Source: Holosporales bacterium
Lineage (GTDB): Bacteria; Pseudomonadota; Alphaproteobacteria; RUG11792
Assembly (NCBI GenBank): GCA_031289695.1
Contig: JAITPA010000026.1
Coordinates: 1-52,739 of the forward strand
DNA: 52,739 nt
Reading direction: 5' to 3'
Below the pieces are notes generated by a model that saw only the letters and a list, made by a program, of their open reading frames with translations, had not been told where the DNA came from and made no database searches. Positions 35,951-46,774 of this stretch are shown here, one piece after another. Numbering within the stretch: the first letter of the stretch is position 1; each line of letters starts with the position of its first letter. Made by a program: the position numbers and the translations under genes.

Positions 35951-37258
35951 CTAATCGTCCCACTTCGATAATATTTTCTTAGCCCCATTGTCGATATTTT
36001 TTTGATCGCTTCTTGATATGGCCAAAGCTTCACGTGGAACATGTTTAACAATAACACTTCCTGCAGCTATAAATGATTCTGCTCCAATTTCTACTGGCGC
36101 TATAAGCGTTGCATTAGACCCTACAAAAGCTTTATCCCCTATCGTTGTTTTGTGCTTTTTGACCCCATCATAATTGCAGATAACAGTTCCTGCTCCAATG
36201 TTAACGCCTGTTCCCAAAGTGGTATCACCTATATAAGTTAGGTGCTTTGCTTTTGATTCATCGTTGATTGTGGAGCCCTTGATTTCAACGAAATTTCCTA
36301 TCTGGGCATTGCGGCCAATAACTGTATTACCTCGAATTCTGGCGAATGGTCCAACCTCGGTATTACTCATAATTTCACAGTCCTCAAGATATGAAAAAGC
36401 TTTTATTGTTACACCACTATGAATCCTAACGATTCCTTTAAGAACAACATTCTGCTCTATTATTGTATCTCTGTCAATTTGAGTATCGTGTGATAAATAT
36501 ACTGTTTTTGGATCTAGCATCTTCACTCCTTGGGCCATGAACTGCCTCCGAAGGTTCCCTTGCATTTCTTGTTCTACAACGGCCAAATCCTCCATTGTAT
36601 TGATCCCATGATACGACCAATAGTCTTCATCAAGAATTACATTAATATCCTGACAAATTTGCAAAATATCTGGCAAGTGATATTCTCCAGTTACTTCATT
36701 TTTTTTGACATCGCTAATATGTTGCTTTAATACGCTAGTTTTAAATTTATAAATTCCTGTATTGATAAGGTCTATACGTTTTTCCTCCTCCGTCGCCTCT
36801 TTAAACTCAACTATTTTTTTGAATTTTCCATCTTCTAAAATAACTCGGCCATACGGCATGTAGTCAAGAGTTTCTGGAAGTTTTGTCACAATAAAAGCGA
36901 TATCACTACTGTTTATAAGCAATCTCTCTATTTGCTCTTTTCTTATAAGAGGAGTGTCTGCACATATGACTATTGTGTAATCTGAATCCAAAAATGGAAT
37001 GGCGCATGAGACGGCATCTCCTGTACCTTTGGGCGATGCCTGAACAACAGTTTTCGTCCCTGAAAAAAGGCCGTGGTCCTTCAATATATCCGAAGTTACG
37101 GTTACCCCGCCATTTGGATTTAATGCCGAAAATGCATCGACTATATACCGAATAACCGGCTTATCAGCAACATTCTGGAAAAACTTAGGAACAGATGAAT
37201 GCATACGTGACCCAATTCCAGCTGCTAAAATTACGTAATCAAAAGGAAGTTTGTTCAT
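35951..37258 (-). CDS. glmU: Bifunctional UDP-GlcNAc pyrophosphorylase / glucosamine-1-phosphate acetyltransferase
   Basis: Makes UDP-GlcNAc, the precursor of peptidoglycan and lipid A. The uridylyltransferase domain begins VILAAGIGSRMHS and has CADTPLIRKEQ and TGEYHLPDIL. From residue 230 there is a left-handed beta-helix of hexapeptide repeats ending with the acetyltransferase site (KHLTYIGDTTLGTGVNIGAG, NYDGVKKHKTTIGD). At 435 residues it is slightly shorter than E. coli GlmU. It overlaps uvrD by four bases. The presence of glmU next to murE, recR and obgE points to a mixed envelope and housekeeping operon. Confidence 0.96.
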   Translation of the reverse strand: MNKLPFDYVILAAGIGSRMHSSVPKFFQNVADKPVIRYIVDAFSALNPNGGVTVTSDILKDHGLFSGTKTVVQASPKGTGDAVSCAIPFLDSDYTIVICADTPLIRKEQIERLLINSSDIAFIVTKLPETLDYMPYGRVILEDGKFKKIVEFKEATEEEKRIDLINTGIYKFKTSVLKQHISDVKKNEVTGEYHLPDILQICQDINVILDEDYWSYHGINTMEDLAVVEQEMQGNLRRQFMAQGVKMLDPKTVYLSHDTQIDRDTIIEQNVVLKGIVRIHSGVTIKAFSYLEDCEIMSNTEVGPFARIRGNTVIGRNAQIGNFVEIKGSTINDESKAKHLTYIGDTTLGTGVNIGAGTVICNYDGVKKHKTTIGDKAFVGSNATLIAPVEIGAESFIAAGSVIVKHVPREALAISRSDQKNIDNGAKKILSKWDD

Positions 37259-39171
37259 TGTAAAATCCTAATGCAGTTTTTGGGAAGGTCATATAAAAAT
37301 CTCGAAGGACTTGCAAACTGGGAAAAGTCATAGGAACCATACATATTTCTCCTGTTGCACAGTGTTATATATGCCTCCTTTTTAGCTCTTGTTATGGCAA
37401 CATAGCAGAGCCTTCTCTCCTCTTCAACTCCGATATCTCCCTTCTCCGTTACTGATTTTTTGTGTGGAATTATGTTCTCTTCAAATCCAGGGATAAAGAT
37501 CGTGTGATATTCCAGGCCCTTAGCTGCGTGAATAGTTGAGATTATAACCCTGTCTTGAATAGTTGAATCTGAATTATCAAGGACCAAACTTATGTAATCC
37601 AAAAACTCACGAACACTCTCGAACCCTTTTAGAGCCGTAATCAATTCATCTAAGTTTTCAATTCGAGCCTCATCCTCAATTGCCTTAGAATCCTGAAGCA
37701 TCTTTAAATACTCAGATTCGATAAGTATCCGCTTCATCAGATCAGACGGAGTAGCAGTATCTATTTCGCTACCCCACTTATCCAATTTTCTGAAAAATTC
37801 TGTGAGCTTAGGATTTTCGAATCTTCTTGCAGCGCTCGGGAGAGATATTCCATCACTCCTTGAAAGCTCGAAAAACTTGTTCATTGTTGTCGATCCAATT
37901 CCTCTCTTTGGGAGATTCACAATTCTCTCGAAAGCCAAACTATCATCTTGATTTACGGCAAGTCTCAAATACGCCACCGCATCCTTGACCTCCCTTCGCT
38001 CATAGAATTTAACGCCACCAACGACGGTGTATGGTATTCCGATAGTTAGAAATCGCTCTTCAAAAGCTCTTGTTTGCACGGCAGTTCTCACGAGCACCGC
38101 CATCTCGCTAAATTTCAACCCATTCTTCTGTTTGTTCTCTATGAGGGCAGCTATGAAGTTAGCCTCCATCGTTGGATTCTGAAGAGACTTAACAATCACT
38201 GGGAGACCCTCTTCCTGATCTGTCCAAAATTCTTTTTTCATCCTCATGGAGTTGTTTGCGATAAGTCCACTAGCAGCAGATATAATGTTTCCAGTCGATC
38301 TATAATTTTGCCCAAGTCTTATCACAGTCGGGTTTTTAAAGTCTCGATCAAATTTTAAGATGTTTCCAACGTCTGCTCCACGCCAGCTATAAATCGATTG
38401 GTCATCGTCTCCAACGCAACAGATATTTCCATGAGACATTGATAGAAGTGTCAACCATATATATTGGGCTGCGTTTGTGTCTTGGTATTCATCAACCATG
38501 ATGTATTTAAATTTATCTTGATACTTCAACAAGACTTCTGGATTGTATTTAAAAACTTCTATTGCAATTTTTAGAATATCTCCAAAATCGATTGCATCTA
38601 AAGATTCAAGAGTATCTTGGTATGGCTTATAAATTTTGCTAGCAACTTCCTCGGCTGAAAATCGAATAATCCCAATCTTCGCATCATCTGGATCTCGACA
38701 CTGATCTTTCCAACGATTGATGTAGAAGGACATCTGCTTCGGGGCATATTTTTTATCGTCGATTCCAAATTCTTTAATGATCTTTCTAATTATTCTAACT
38801 TGGTCGTCGGCATCGACTATCGCAAAATTGGATGTTCTTCTAAATTTGTCATGGAGTGGTCTTATCATTTTTAGCGCCAACGCATGAAACGTCCCAATCC
38901 AAAGTGCCTCTGTATTCTGTTCAGTGGCAAAAACACTAGTCTGATTCAAAAGAGATATAGCTCTCTCCTTCATCTCTTTTGCCGCTTTATTCGTGAATGT
39001 GACAGCCAAAATTTCATTTATAGAGCAGAGACCCTGTGAAACGATGTATGCAATCCTAGAAGTTAGGACCCTCGTCTTTCCAGTCCCAGCACTCGCTAAG
39101 ACAAGCACAGCCCCATCAGTAGCTTCAACAGCCTCTCTTTGTTCTTTATTTAGTCCAGATAAATCAAACAC
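37255..39171 (-). CDS. uvrD: UvrD/PcrA-type superfamily 1 DNA helicase
   Basis: 3'-5' helicase for excision and mismatch repair. The SF1 motifs are in order: Q-motif LNKEQREAV, I ASAGTGKTRVLTSRI, Ia AVTFTNKAAKEM, II VDEYQDTN, III GDDDQSIYSWRGAD, IV IRLGQNYRS, V STIHAAKGLEY and VI EEERRLCYVAITRAK. The C-terminal tail found in full-length UvrD/PcrA is short (638 residues total), which may alter partner binding. It starts at GTG 39171, overlapping the murE end by eight bases, with no other start giving the Q-motif. Confidence 0.95.
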   Translation of the reverse strand: MFDLSGLNKEQREAVEATDGAVLVLASAGTGKTRVLTSRIAYIVSQGLCSINEILAVTFTNKAAKEMKERAISLLNQTSVFATEQNTEALWIGTFHALALKMIRPLHDKFRRTSNFAIVDADDQVRIIRKIIKEFGIDDKKYAPKQMSFYINRWKDQCRDPDDAKIGIIRFSAEEVASKIYKPYQDTLESLDAIDFGDILKIAIEVFKYNPEVLLKYQDKFKYIMVDEYQDTNAAQYIWLTLLSMSHGNICCVGDDDQSIYSWRGADVGNILKFDRDFKNPTVIRLGQNYRSTGNIISAASGLIANNSMRMKKEFWTDQEEGLPVIVKSLQNPTMEANFIAALIENKQKNGLKFSEMAVLVRTAVQTRAFEERFLTIGIPYTVVGGVKFYERREVKDAVAYLRLAVNQDDSLAFERIVNLPKRGIGSTTMNKFFELSRSDGISLPSAARRFENPKLTEFFRKLDKWGSEIDTATPSDLMKRILIESEYLKMLQDSKAIEDEARIENLDELITALKGFESVREFLDYISLVLDNSDSTIQDRVIISTIHAAKGLEYHTIFIPGFEENIIPHKKSVTEKGDIGVEEERRLCYVAITRAKKEAYITLCNRRNMYGSYDFSQFASPSRFLYDLPKNCIRILQ

Positions 39172-40360
39172 AAGCTAACAGGATTTCCTCTCTATCACTA
39201 AAATGATTTGTTCTATCGGCATATATTTGGCATTCTTCATGACCTTTTCCTATGACGGCTACAAAATCCCCAGAGTTCATGAGACTAATAGCATATCTTA
39301 TGGCCTCTCGTCTATCCCCTATTTCAATTGCCTTTGGACATCTTGAAATAATTTCTGCCCTAATAGTTTTTGGATCTTCTGTTCTTGGGTTGTCATCTGT
39401 CACTATGACGATGTCAGCTATCTTAGAAGCCGTTTCACCCATCTCTGGACGCTTTCCTCGATCTCTATCTCCTCCACATCCAAAAACACAAATCAATCGT
39501 CCCTTGCAGATTTTTTTAAAGCTAGCAAGTGAAGTCCTTAGTCCTTCGTTCGTGTGAGCAAAGTCTATGTATACATCTCCTCCGTGAATCGATTTGATGT
39601 GCTCCATTCTGCCATTTAAAGGTTTGATAGAAGGGAGAATATTGACGACCTCTTGAACATCGAACCCATAGGCATACGCCAATGAAATAGCACATAGAAC
39701 ATTCATAACCTGGAACCCACCAACTAAGTTTATCTCAATATCGCTGAATTTCTTCGAATCAAAGGAAAGATCAAAAACAATTGAACTTTCAAATTCTCTG
39801 ATGCTTTCTGCTCGAAAAAGGTTGCCTCTACCTAATCCAAACGAAATTATGTTTCCATTAAGTTTTCTGACCTCTTCATAGATCTCAGGAAAATCTCGGG
39901 AAACTACTGCCGGCTTATCATGTGGCAAAATTTCGGAAAACAACCGTAATTTGGCCTTCAGATATTCCTCATTAGTCTTGTGATAATCAAGATGATCAGA
40001 CGCAAAATTCGTAAAAGCTGCAGCAACAAGATCGACGCTATGCGCTCTTTCTTGGTCTAGAGCATGGCTCGATGCCTCGAATACAAAGTGCGACACCCCA
40101 ACCCCATAAACGTAATCCAGAATCCTATGAAGATCGACCGCCCCTGGAGTCGTTAGACTCGGAACAACCACTTCTTTAGGGGTGTACCTCTCGTTTCCAA
40201 CGAACAGGCCCAGTGTCCCAAGACTCGCAACTTTTTTTTTTAAAGCGTGACAAATTTGCAGCAGCTCATTCACAACAGAACTCTTCCCATTAGTGCCAGT
40301 TACAGCGATGCAATTTCGAGGTTGATTCGGATAATCACCCCTAGCTTTTCTAGATATCAA
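39164..40360 (-). CDS. murE: UDP-MurNAc-tripeptide ligase MurE, lacking the N-terminal domain
   Basis: Adds meso-diaminopimelate to UDP-MurNAc-dipeptide. The ATPase domain (AVTGTNGKSSVVNELL, NFASDHLDYHKTNEEY) and the C-terminal domain with the meso-DAP selecting motif DNPRTEDP are complete. However, the protein starts about 17 residues before the P-loop (TTG at 40360), whereas MurE normally has a domain of about 90-100 residues there that binds the UDP-MurNAc part. An in-frame TAA lies 33-36 bases upstream, and the intergenic space to the divergent Rpn gene is only about 130 bases in all. The promoter at 40424-40452 is well formed. It could be a remnant, or a shortened but expressed enzyme; length 398 residues. 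Confidence 0.85.
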   Translation of the reverse strand: MISRKARGDYPNQPRNCIAVTGTNGKSSVVNELLQICHALKKKVASLGTLGLFVGNERYTPKEVVVPSLTTPGAVDLHRILDYVYGVGVSHFVFEASSHALDQERAHSVDLVAAAFTNFASDHLDYHKTNEEYLKAKLRLFSEILPHDKPAVVSRDFPEIYEEVRKLNGNIISFGLGRGNLFRAESIREFESSIVFDLSFDSKKFSDIEINLVGGFQVMNVLCAISLAYAYGFDVQEVVNILPSIKPLNGRMEHIKSIHGGDVYIDFAHTNEGLRTSLASFKKICKGRLICVFGCGGDRDRGKRPEMGETASKIADIVIVTDDNPRTEDPKTIRAEIISRCPKAIEIGDRREAIRYAISLMNSGDFVAVIGKGHEECQIYADRTNHFSDREEILLACV

Positions 40361-40423
40361 AAGCCTATCATTTTTAGTTATACGATGATCTATTTTTTAA
40401 ACAGGCACAATTGGAACCGACTA

Positions 40424-40452
40424 ATGATACCACAATCTTTCTGAATTGACAA
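40424..40452 (-). promoter_or_regulatory. Strong murE operon promoter
   Basis: On the minus strand TTGTCA (40447-40452) and TATCAT (40424-40429) are separated by 17 bases, with TGG before the -10. Its -35 overlaps base for base with the -35 of the divergent promoter of the Rpn-family gene. Confidence 0.65.
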
Positions 40453-40475
40453 CTTAACAGCTCATACCATAACAT
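40446..40475 (+). promoter_or_regulatory. Promoter of the Rpn-family gene
   Basis: A perfect TTGACA (40446-40451) and TAACAT (40470-40475), 18 bases apart. The ATG at 40509 follows after 33 bases. Five of its six -35 bases are shared with the opposing murE promoter. Confidence 0.55.
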
Positions 40476-40508
40476 AGAGTATACCCTAAAGTGGTCCGGA
40501 GTTTGAGT

Positions 40509-41111
40509 ATGGAACTAACGCCAAAGAACGATGTGATATTCAAGATGATCTTCGCGGACCCAAAGCACACGAGGGTATTGGTACACTTCCTTAACAGCGT
40601 TATTAAACAAGAGCCACCAATTAGAAGTATCGAAATACAGAAGACTGAGCTTATTCCTGAATACGCTGATAAAAAAGGTATCCGTCTCGATATAGTTGCA
40701 ACGACTAATACAGGCGAAATAGTAAACATTGAGATGCAGAAGAAAAACGAAGGTGATATGGCAGCGAGATCTCTTTTCTATTGGTCGAAACTCTTTTCAG
40801 CCCAGCTTATTGTTGGAGGAGAATTTAGTGAATTAAAGAGGACTATTTCGATAAATATTCTTGATTTCACGATGTTCCAGGCGGCGTACGATTATGGAAA
40901 CGGTATTTCCATTGCCAAAAACGAAGGCCGAGACGAGGGACTAGCGGAAGGCGAAGCTATAGGCTTAGAGAAAGGCAAGCTGGAGAAAGCCAGAGAAACC
41001 GCAGCGAGCTTTTTAGCAATGGGGTTAAGCGTGAAACAGGTGGTTCAAGGAACCGGGTTATCACTAGAAGAAGTGCTACGCTTGAAGAACGACAGGAATT
41101 TTAGCCCATAA
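40509..41111 (+). CDS. Rpn-family PD-(D/E)XK nuclease / putative transposase, internally shortened
   Basis: Members of this family are recombination-promoting nucleases, abundant in intracellular alphaproteobacteria. The N-terminus LTPKNDVIFKMIFADPKHTRVLVHFLNSVI is typical (read in two parts). The nuclease core has RLDIVATTNTGEIVNIEMQ, giving D-x(n)-E-x-Q. The domain after SINILDFTMF is missing: the sequence jumps straight to the repetitive EGRDEGLAEGEAIGLEKGKLEKA linker and the C-terminal helix-turn-helix-like GLSVKQVVQGTGLSLEEV. Total 200 residues against about 290 in complete members. The ATG at 40509 follows GGAG by seven bases. No insertion-sequence ends are visible. Confidence 0.8.
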   Translation: MELTPKNDVIFKMIFADPKHTRVLVHFLNSVIKQEPPIRSIEIQKTELIPEYADKKGIRLDIVATTNTGEIVNIEMQKKNEGDMAARSLFYWSKLFSAQLIVGGEFSELKRTISINILDFTMFQAAYDYGNGISIAKNEGRDEGLAEGEAIGLEKGKLEKARETAASFLAMGLSVKQVVQGTGLSLEEVLRLKNDRNFSP

Positions 41112-41119
41112 AAAATTAT

Positions 41120-41148
41120 TTGACAAAATCTGAAATATGTTTTAGATT
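41120..41148 (+). promoter_or_regulatory. groESL promoter
   Basis: Perfect TTGACA (41120-41125), 17-base spacer, TAGATT (41143-41148). The CIRCE operator begins inside the -10 box, so a bound repressor would block initiation. Confidence 0.75.
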
Positions 41149-41173
41149 AGCACTCGAGGACATTGTTTGCTAA
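41147..41173 (+). promoter_or_regulatory. CIRCE operator (HrcA site) of groESL
   Basis: TTAGCACTC, nine bases, GTTTGCTAA. The left arm is the perfect CIRCE half; the right arm differs from GAGTGCTAA at two positions. HrcA repression released by heat or chaperone demand is the established mode. Confidence 0.85.
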
Positions 41174-41186
41174 CAGGGAATGAGAA

Positions 41187-43137
<1,951 letters not shown>

Positions 43138-43154
43138 CATATCATAACTTGAGG

Positions 43155-43178
43155 AAGGCGGAATTCATTCCGCCTTTT
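43155..43178 (+). terminator. Rho-independent terminator of groESL
   Basis: Perfect nine-base-pair stem AAGGCGGAA / TTCCGCCTT with a four-base loop, running into TT. It lies 17 bases after the groEL stop and seven bases before the tRNA promoter. Confidence 0.85.
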
Positions 43179-43184
43179 AGCCCG

Positions 43185-43213
43185 TTGACACCGAAGCATA
43201 TTGGAGTTACAAT
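43185..43213 (+). promoter_or_regulatory. tRNA-Arg promoter
   Basis: Perfect TTGACA (43185-43190), 17-base spacer, TACAAT (43208-43213). The tRNA starts 15 bases later. This is the strongest promoter match in the window. Confidence 0.8.
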
Positions 43214-43227
43214 GTGACCTGAATGTT

Positions 43228-43304
43228 GCGCTCTTAGCTCAGCTGGATAGAGCAACAGCCTTCTAAGCTGTGGGCCGGAAGTTCGAATCTTCCAGGGCGC
43301 ACCA
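43228..43304 (+). tRNA. tRNA-Arg (anticodon TCT)
   Basis: A full cloverleaf can be drawn: acceptor GCGCTCT with AGGGCGC (one G-T), D arm with AGCTCAGCTGGATAGAGC, anticodon stem ACAGC/GCTGT with loop CTTCTAA, T arm with GTTCGAATC, and an encoded CCA end at 43302-43304. The anticodon TCT reads AGA/AGG arginine codons, which are frequent in this window. Confidence 0.97.
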
Positions 43305-43333
43305 TTGTTTTTTCCTCGGCTGTTTGATTGCCA

Positions 43334-44566
43334 ATGATAAAACTTTTGTTTTCAGTAGTGTTTCTGTTGTCTTCTGCGTTTTCCAAAGACGTCCCGGATA
43401 TTAGTGTTTCGGTCGACAGATTTGCCTTTGTTTTTGCTATGTCATGTTTCGAGAACAGCCAAAACAACGAGCTTGGAAGGTTGATCAGCGAAGCACTTTC
43501 CGAAAAGTCTGATGACTACCAGAACGATTGTGAACAGTTCGTAATTTGTTTTATCAACGATAGACCAAATGACAGGCGAATGACTTCAACTCTTATTGCC
43601 GCAAAAAAAGAAGCCTTGCTAGCGAGCGAAAAAATGTTCGATTCTAGTCGAGGTGTTCTAGAACAACGTAAAGAGGAACTTTCTATTTATTGGAACAAAT
43701 TCTTCAAAAAAGACAAAATTGGATTCAGTAAAGTATATAAGTTTTATGGTATATCACCACAATTATTTAAAGTCTTCTTGTACCTATCAGGTATCCAAGG
43801 AACTTTTGCAAAAGGATTTGGAACAAACATATTTTTGAGATTTAGTTATGGAAAACGAACAACAGATACATGCGCTGTATTTAAAGAAATCTGCAATTGT
43901 TTGTATCAGAGAATGCCGAAAGCCAGAGCTGCGCAAGTAGAACACTATTTCGTATTTCACAAATCACCCCACGCGATGGCAGCCTATTTGATTTTAGGTG
44001 AAACATTGGCACATGCAATTGGGGTTAGGTGGATTTACCAAGTACTATCTAGTGATAGTGATTCTAGCCCAGATCCATACAGCGATCCAAATATCGAAAA
44101 AGTTTCTTCAGAGATCTTTCAAACTGTTAATGAATACTTAGGAAATAAAGGCGAATTGGACGATAATTTTTGTGAATCATTTATAAGAATAGTAGCTGAG
44201 CAATTTCCAAAAGCAAAAGATCTGTTTGATATTATGCTTTCTAAAATATCGTTAATAACTGAGAACGGAATAGACATAACCGTCTGCAGTAGCGCAATAC
44301 TCTCCTCTTTCAACGTCAGAGATATCACCAATAAACAATCCAATTACACCACAGTGTTTATAGGCAGAAATCTTGGAGACCAAGCATTAAAAACTATATC
44401 CACTAAGCTTCCGAAAAAAGATAACAATTTTTTATTTATAACCAAAAACAACACCAATAAACTCTTCATAGTGATTTGCACGAATGACGAAACGAAAATC
44501 CAAACCGCCGTTCGGAGAGTAAAAAGACTAAAAGAATTTACTGAAGATTATGTTGTTGACTTATAG
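43334..44566 (+). CDS. Exported hypothetical protein, 410 residues
   Basis: Not recognised. A signal peptide is clear (MIKLLFSVVFLLSSAFS, cleavage before KDVPD). The mature part is mixed, with an ordered N-terminal half rich in helix, a serine/aspartate-rich linker SSDSDSSPDPYSD around residue 240, and a C-terminal beta-rich region (NNFLFITKNNTNKLFIVIC). No catalytic motif or repeat stands out. It lies 29 bases after the tRNA and nine bases before the response regulator gene, so the two proteins may be made from the same transcript. The ATG at 43334 is preferred over TTG 43328. Confidence 0.75.
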   Translation: MIKLLFSVVFLLSSAFSKDVPDISVSVDRFAFVFAMSCFENSQNNELGRLISEALSEKSDDYQNDCEQFVICFINDRPNDRRMTSTLIAAKKEALLASEKMFDSSRGVLEQRKEELSIYWNKFFKKDKIGFSKVYKFYGISPQLFKVFLYLSGIQGTFAKGFGTNIFLRFSYGKRTTDTCAVFKEICNCLYQRMPKARAAQVEHYFVFHKSPHAMAAYLILGETLAHAIGVRWIYQVLSSDSDSSPDPYSDPNIEKVSSEIFQTVNEYLGNKGELDDNFCESFIRIVAEQFPKAKDLFDIMLSKISLITENGIDITVCSSAILSSFNVRDITNKQSNYTTVFIGRNLGDQALKTISTKLPKKDNNFLFITKNNTNKLFIVICTNDETKIQTAVRRVKRLKEFTEDYVVDL

Positions 44567-44575
44567 GACACGCTT

Positions 44576-45256
44576 ATGACATCAATCCTTATCGTAGATG
44601 ATGATGCAAGATTGCTTTTCTTGATCGCTTCCGTTTTAAAAACACATAGCTACGAAGTGGTCGGAGCAAAGTCTGCGTCCGAAGCTAAAAACCTTTTGCT
44701 AAATGGCAATTTTGATATTGTAATTGTAGATTGGATGATGCCGAATGAAACTGGAATAGATTTCATTAAGTCCATCAGAAATTCTGCGACATACATCAGT
44801 AATATTCCGGTGATTATGTTAACGGCAGTCGATAATATAGATAGCAAAATAGTTGGTTTCGAATCGGGAGTAGATGACTACGTCGTTAAGCCATTTGAAA
44901 CAAGAGAACTAGTTGTTAGAATAAAAGCTCTTCTCAACAGAACTCAAAAAGAATCAGTTGATGAAATAATTAAATTTGAAGACTGTGAATTTAGTCAAAA
45001 AACAGATGAACTAACGATGAATGGAGAACTGATATATTTGTCAACGACAGAGTTAATTCTACTGAAAACTCTCTGTTCTAAGCCAAATCAACCTTTCTCA
45101 AGAGCAGAGCTAGCAAAGAAACTATCATTCCAAGTTTCCGATAGAACGATCGACGTTCAGATCACAAGGCTTCGCAAGAAAATTGGAGACAACTCGAAAA
45201 ACCCAAGGATCATAAAAACGGTTCGATATATCGGCTATGCACTCAACGTTATCTAG
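44576..45256 (+). CDS. OmpR-family response regulator (orphan in this window)
   Basis: Two-domain DNA-binding regulator of 226 residues. Receiver: ILIVDDD acidic pocket, phospho-acceptor aspartate in VIVDWMMPNETG, threonine in MLTAVD and lysine in YVVKPFE. Winged-helix domain: LSTTELILLKTLCSKPNQPFSRAEL and DRTIDVQITRLRKKIGDNSKNPRIIKTVRYIGY, read in pieces, with all landmarks present. No histidine kinase gene is adjacent; its partner must be elsewhere. It follows the exported hypothetical protein by nine bases. Targets unknown. Confidence 0.92.
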   Translation: MTSILIVDDDARLLFLIASVLKTHSYEVVGAKSASEAKNLLLNGNFDIVIVDWMMPNETGIDFIKSIRNSATYISNIPVIMLTAVDNIDSKIVGFESGVDDYVVKPFETRELVVRIKALLNRTQKESVDEIIKFEDCEFSQKTDELTMNGELIYLSTTELILLKTLCSKPNQPFSRAELAKKLSFQVSDRTIDVQITRLRKKIGDNSKNPRIIKTVRYIGYALNVI

Positions 45257-45301
45257 TCCAAAACAAAGGTGTCTGGAGAATTCCCACTACCCCATAATTT
45301 T

Positions 45302-45322
45302 TTCACTGTGGCTGTCAGTGAA
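45302..45322. terminator. Short stem-loop between convergent regulator and yggT genes
   Basis: Seven-base stem TTCACTG / CAGTGAA with a seven-base loop, flanked by an A/T-run on each side. It overlaps the yggT stop codon. Without a clear downstream T-run on either strand its terminator role is only likely. Confidence 0.3.
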
Positions 45323-45611
45323 CTAAAAAGAATAGGCGGGCAACTAAAATCTTAGAGAAGTGAATCGCTAAAAAAACAACCAGTGCCGATAAATTAAAAC
45401 CAGCAATAGGAGGAATAAACGTACGAATCCACGCTAAGCACGGTTCTATCTTACTTGCCAAAAAAGCATATACTTTAAAGAACACACCATCCCTGTCTTT
45501 AATTGCCCCAAAAATGACAAACCAACTAAGAATGATATAGCCCATTAGGAGATATTCTAAAAACCCAAGTAGCCTAAGAAGCACACTCAACAGCAACTGT
45601 AAAACTAACAT
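45315..45611 (-). CDS. yggT: YggT family membrane protein
   Basis: 98-residue inner-membrane protein with two hydrophobic regions, each with the family pattern: LEYLLMGYIILSWFVIFG and, after PCLAWIRTFIPPIAGFNLSALVVFLAIHF in two parts, a second helix. YggT proteins are linked to osmotic shock tolerance and cell-shape/FtsZ positioning in some bacteria. The longer frame from 45668 overlaps mreB; the ATG at 45611 is preceded by GGGA. It directly follows mreB. Confidence 0.85.
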   Translation of the reverse strand: MLVLQLLLSVLLRLLGFLEYLLMGYIILSWFVIFGAIKDRDGVFFKVYAFLASKIEPCLAWIRTFIPPIAGFNLSALVVFLAIHFSKILVARLFFLVH

Positions 45612-45621
45612 CTTTTCCCAA

Positions 45622-46736
<1,115 letters not shown>

Positions 46737-46774
46737 GCATACGGTTCTTTTTTTAAATTCAGCCTTAGTTTTTT

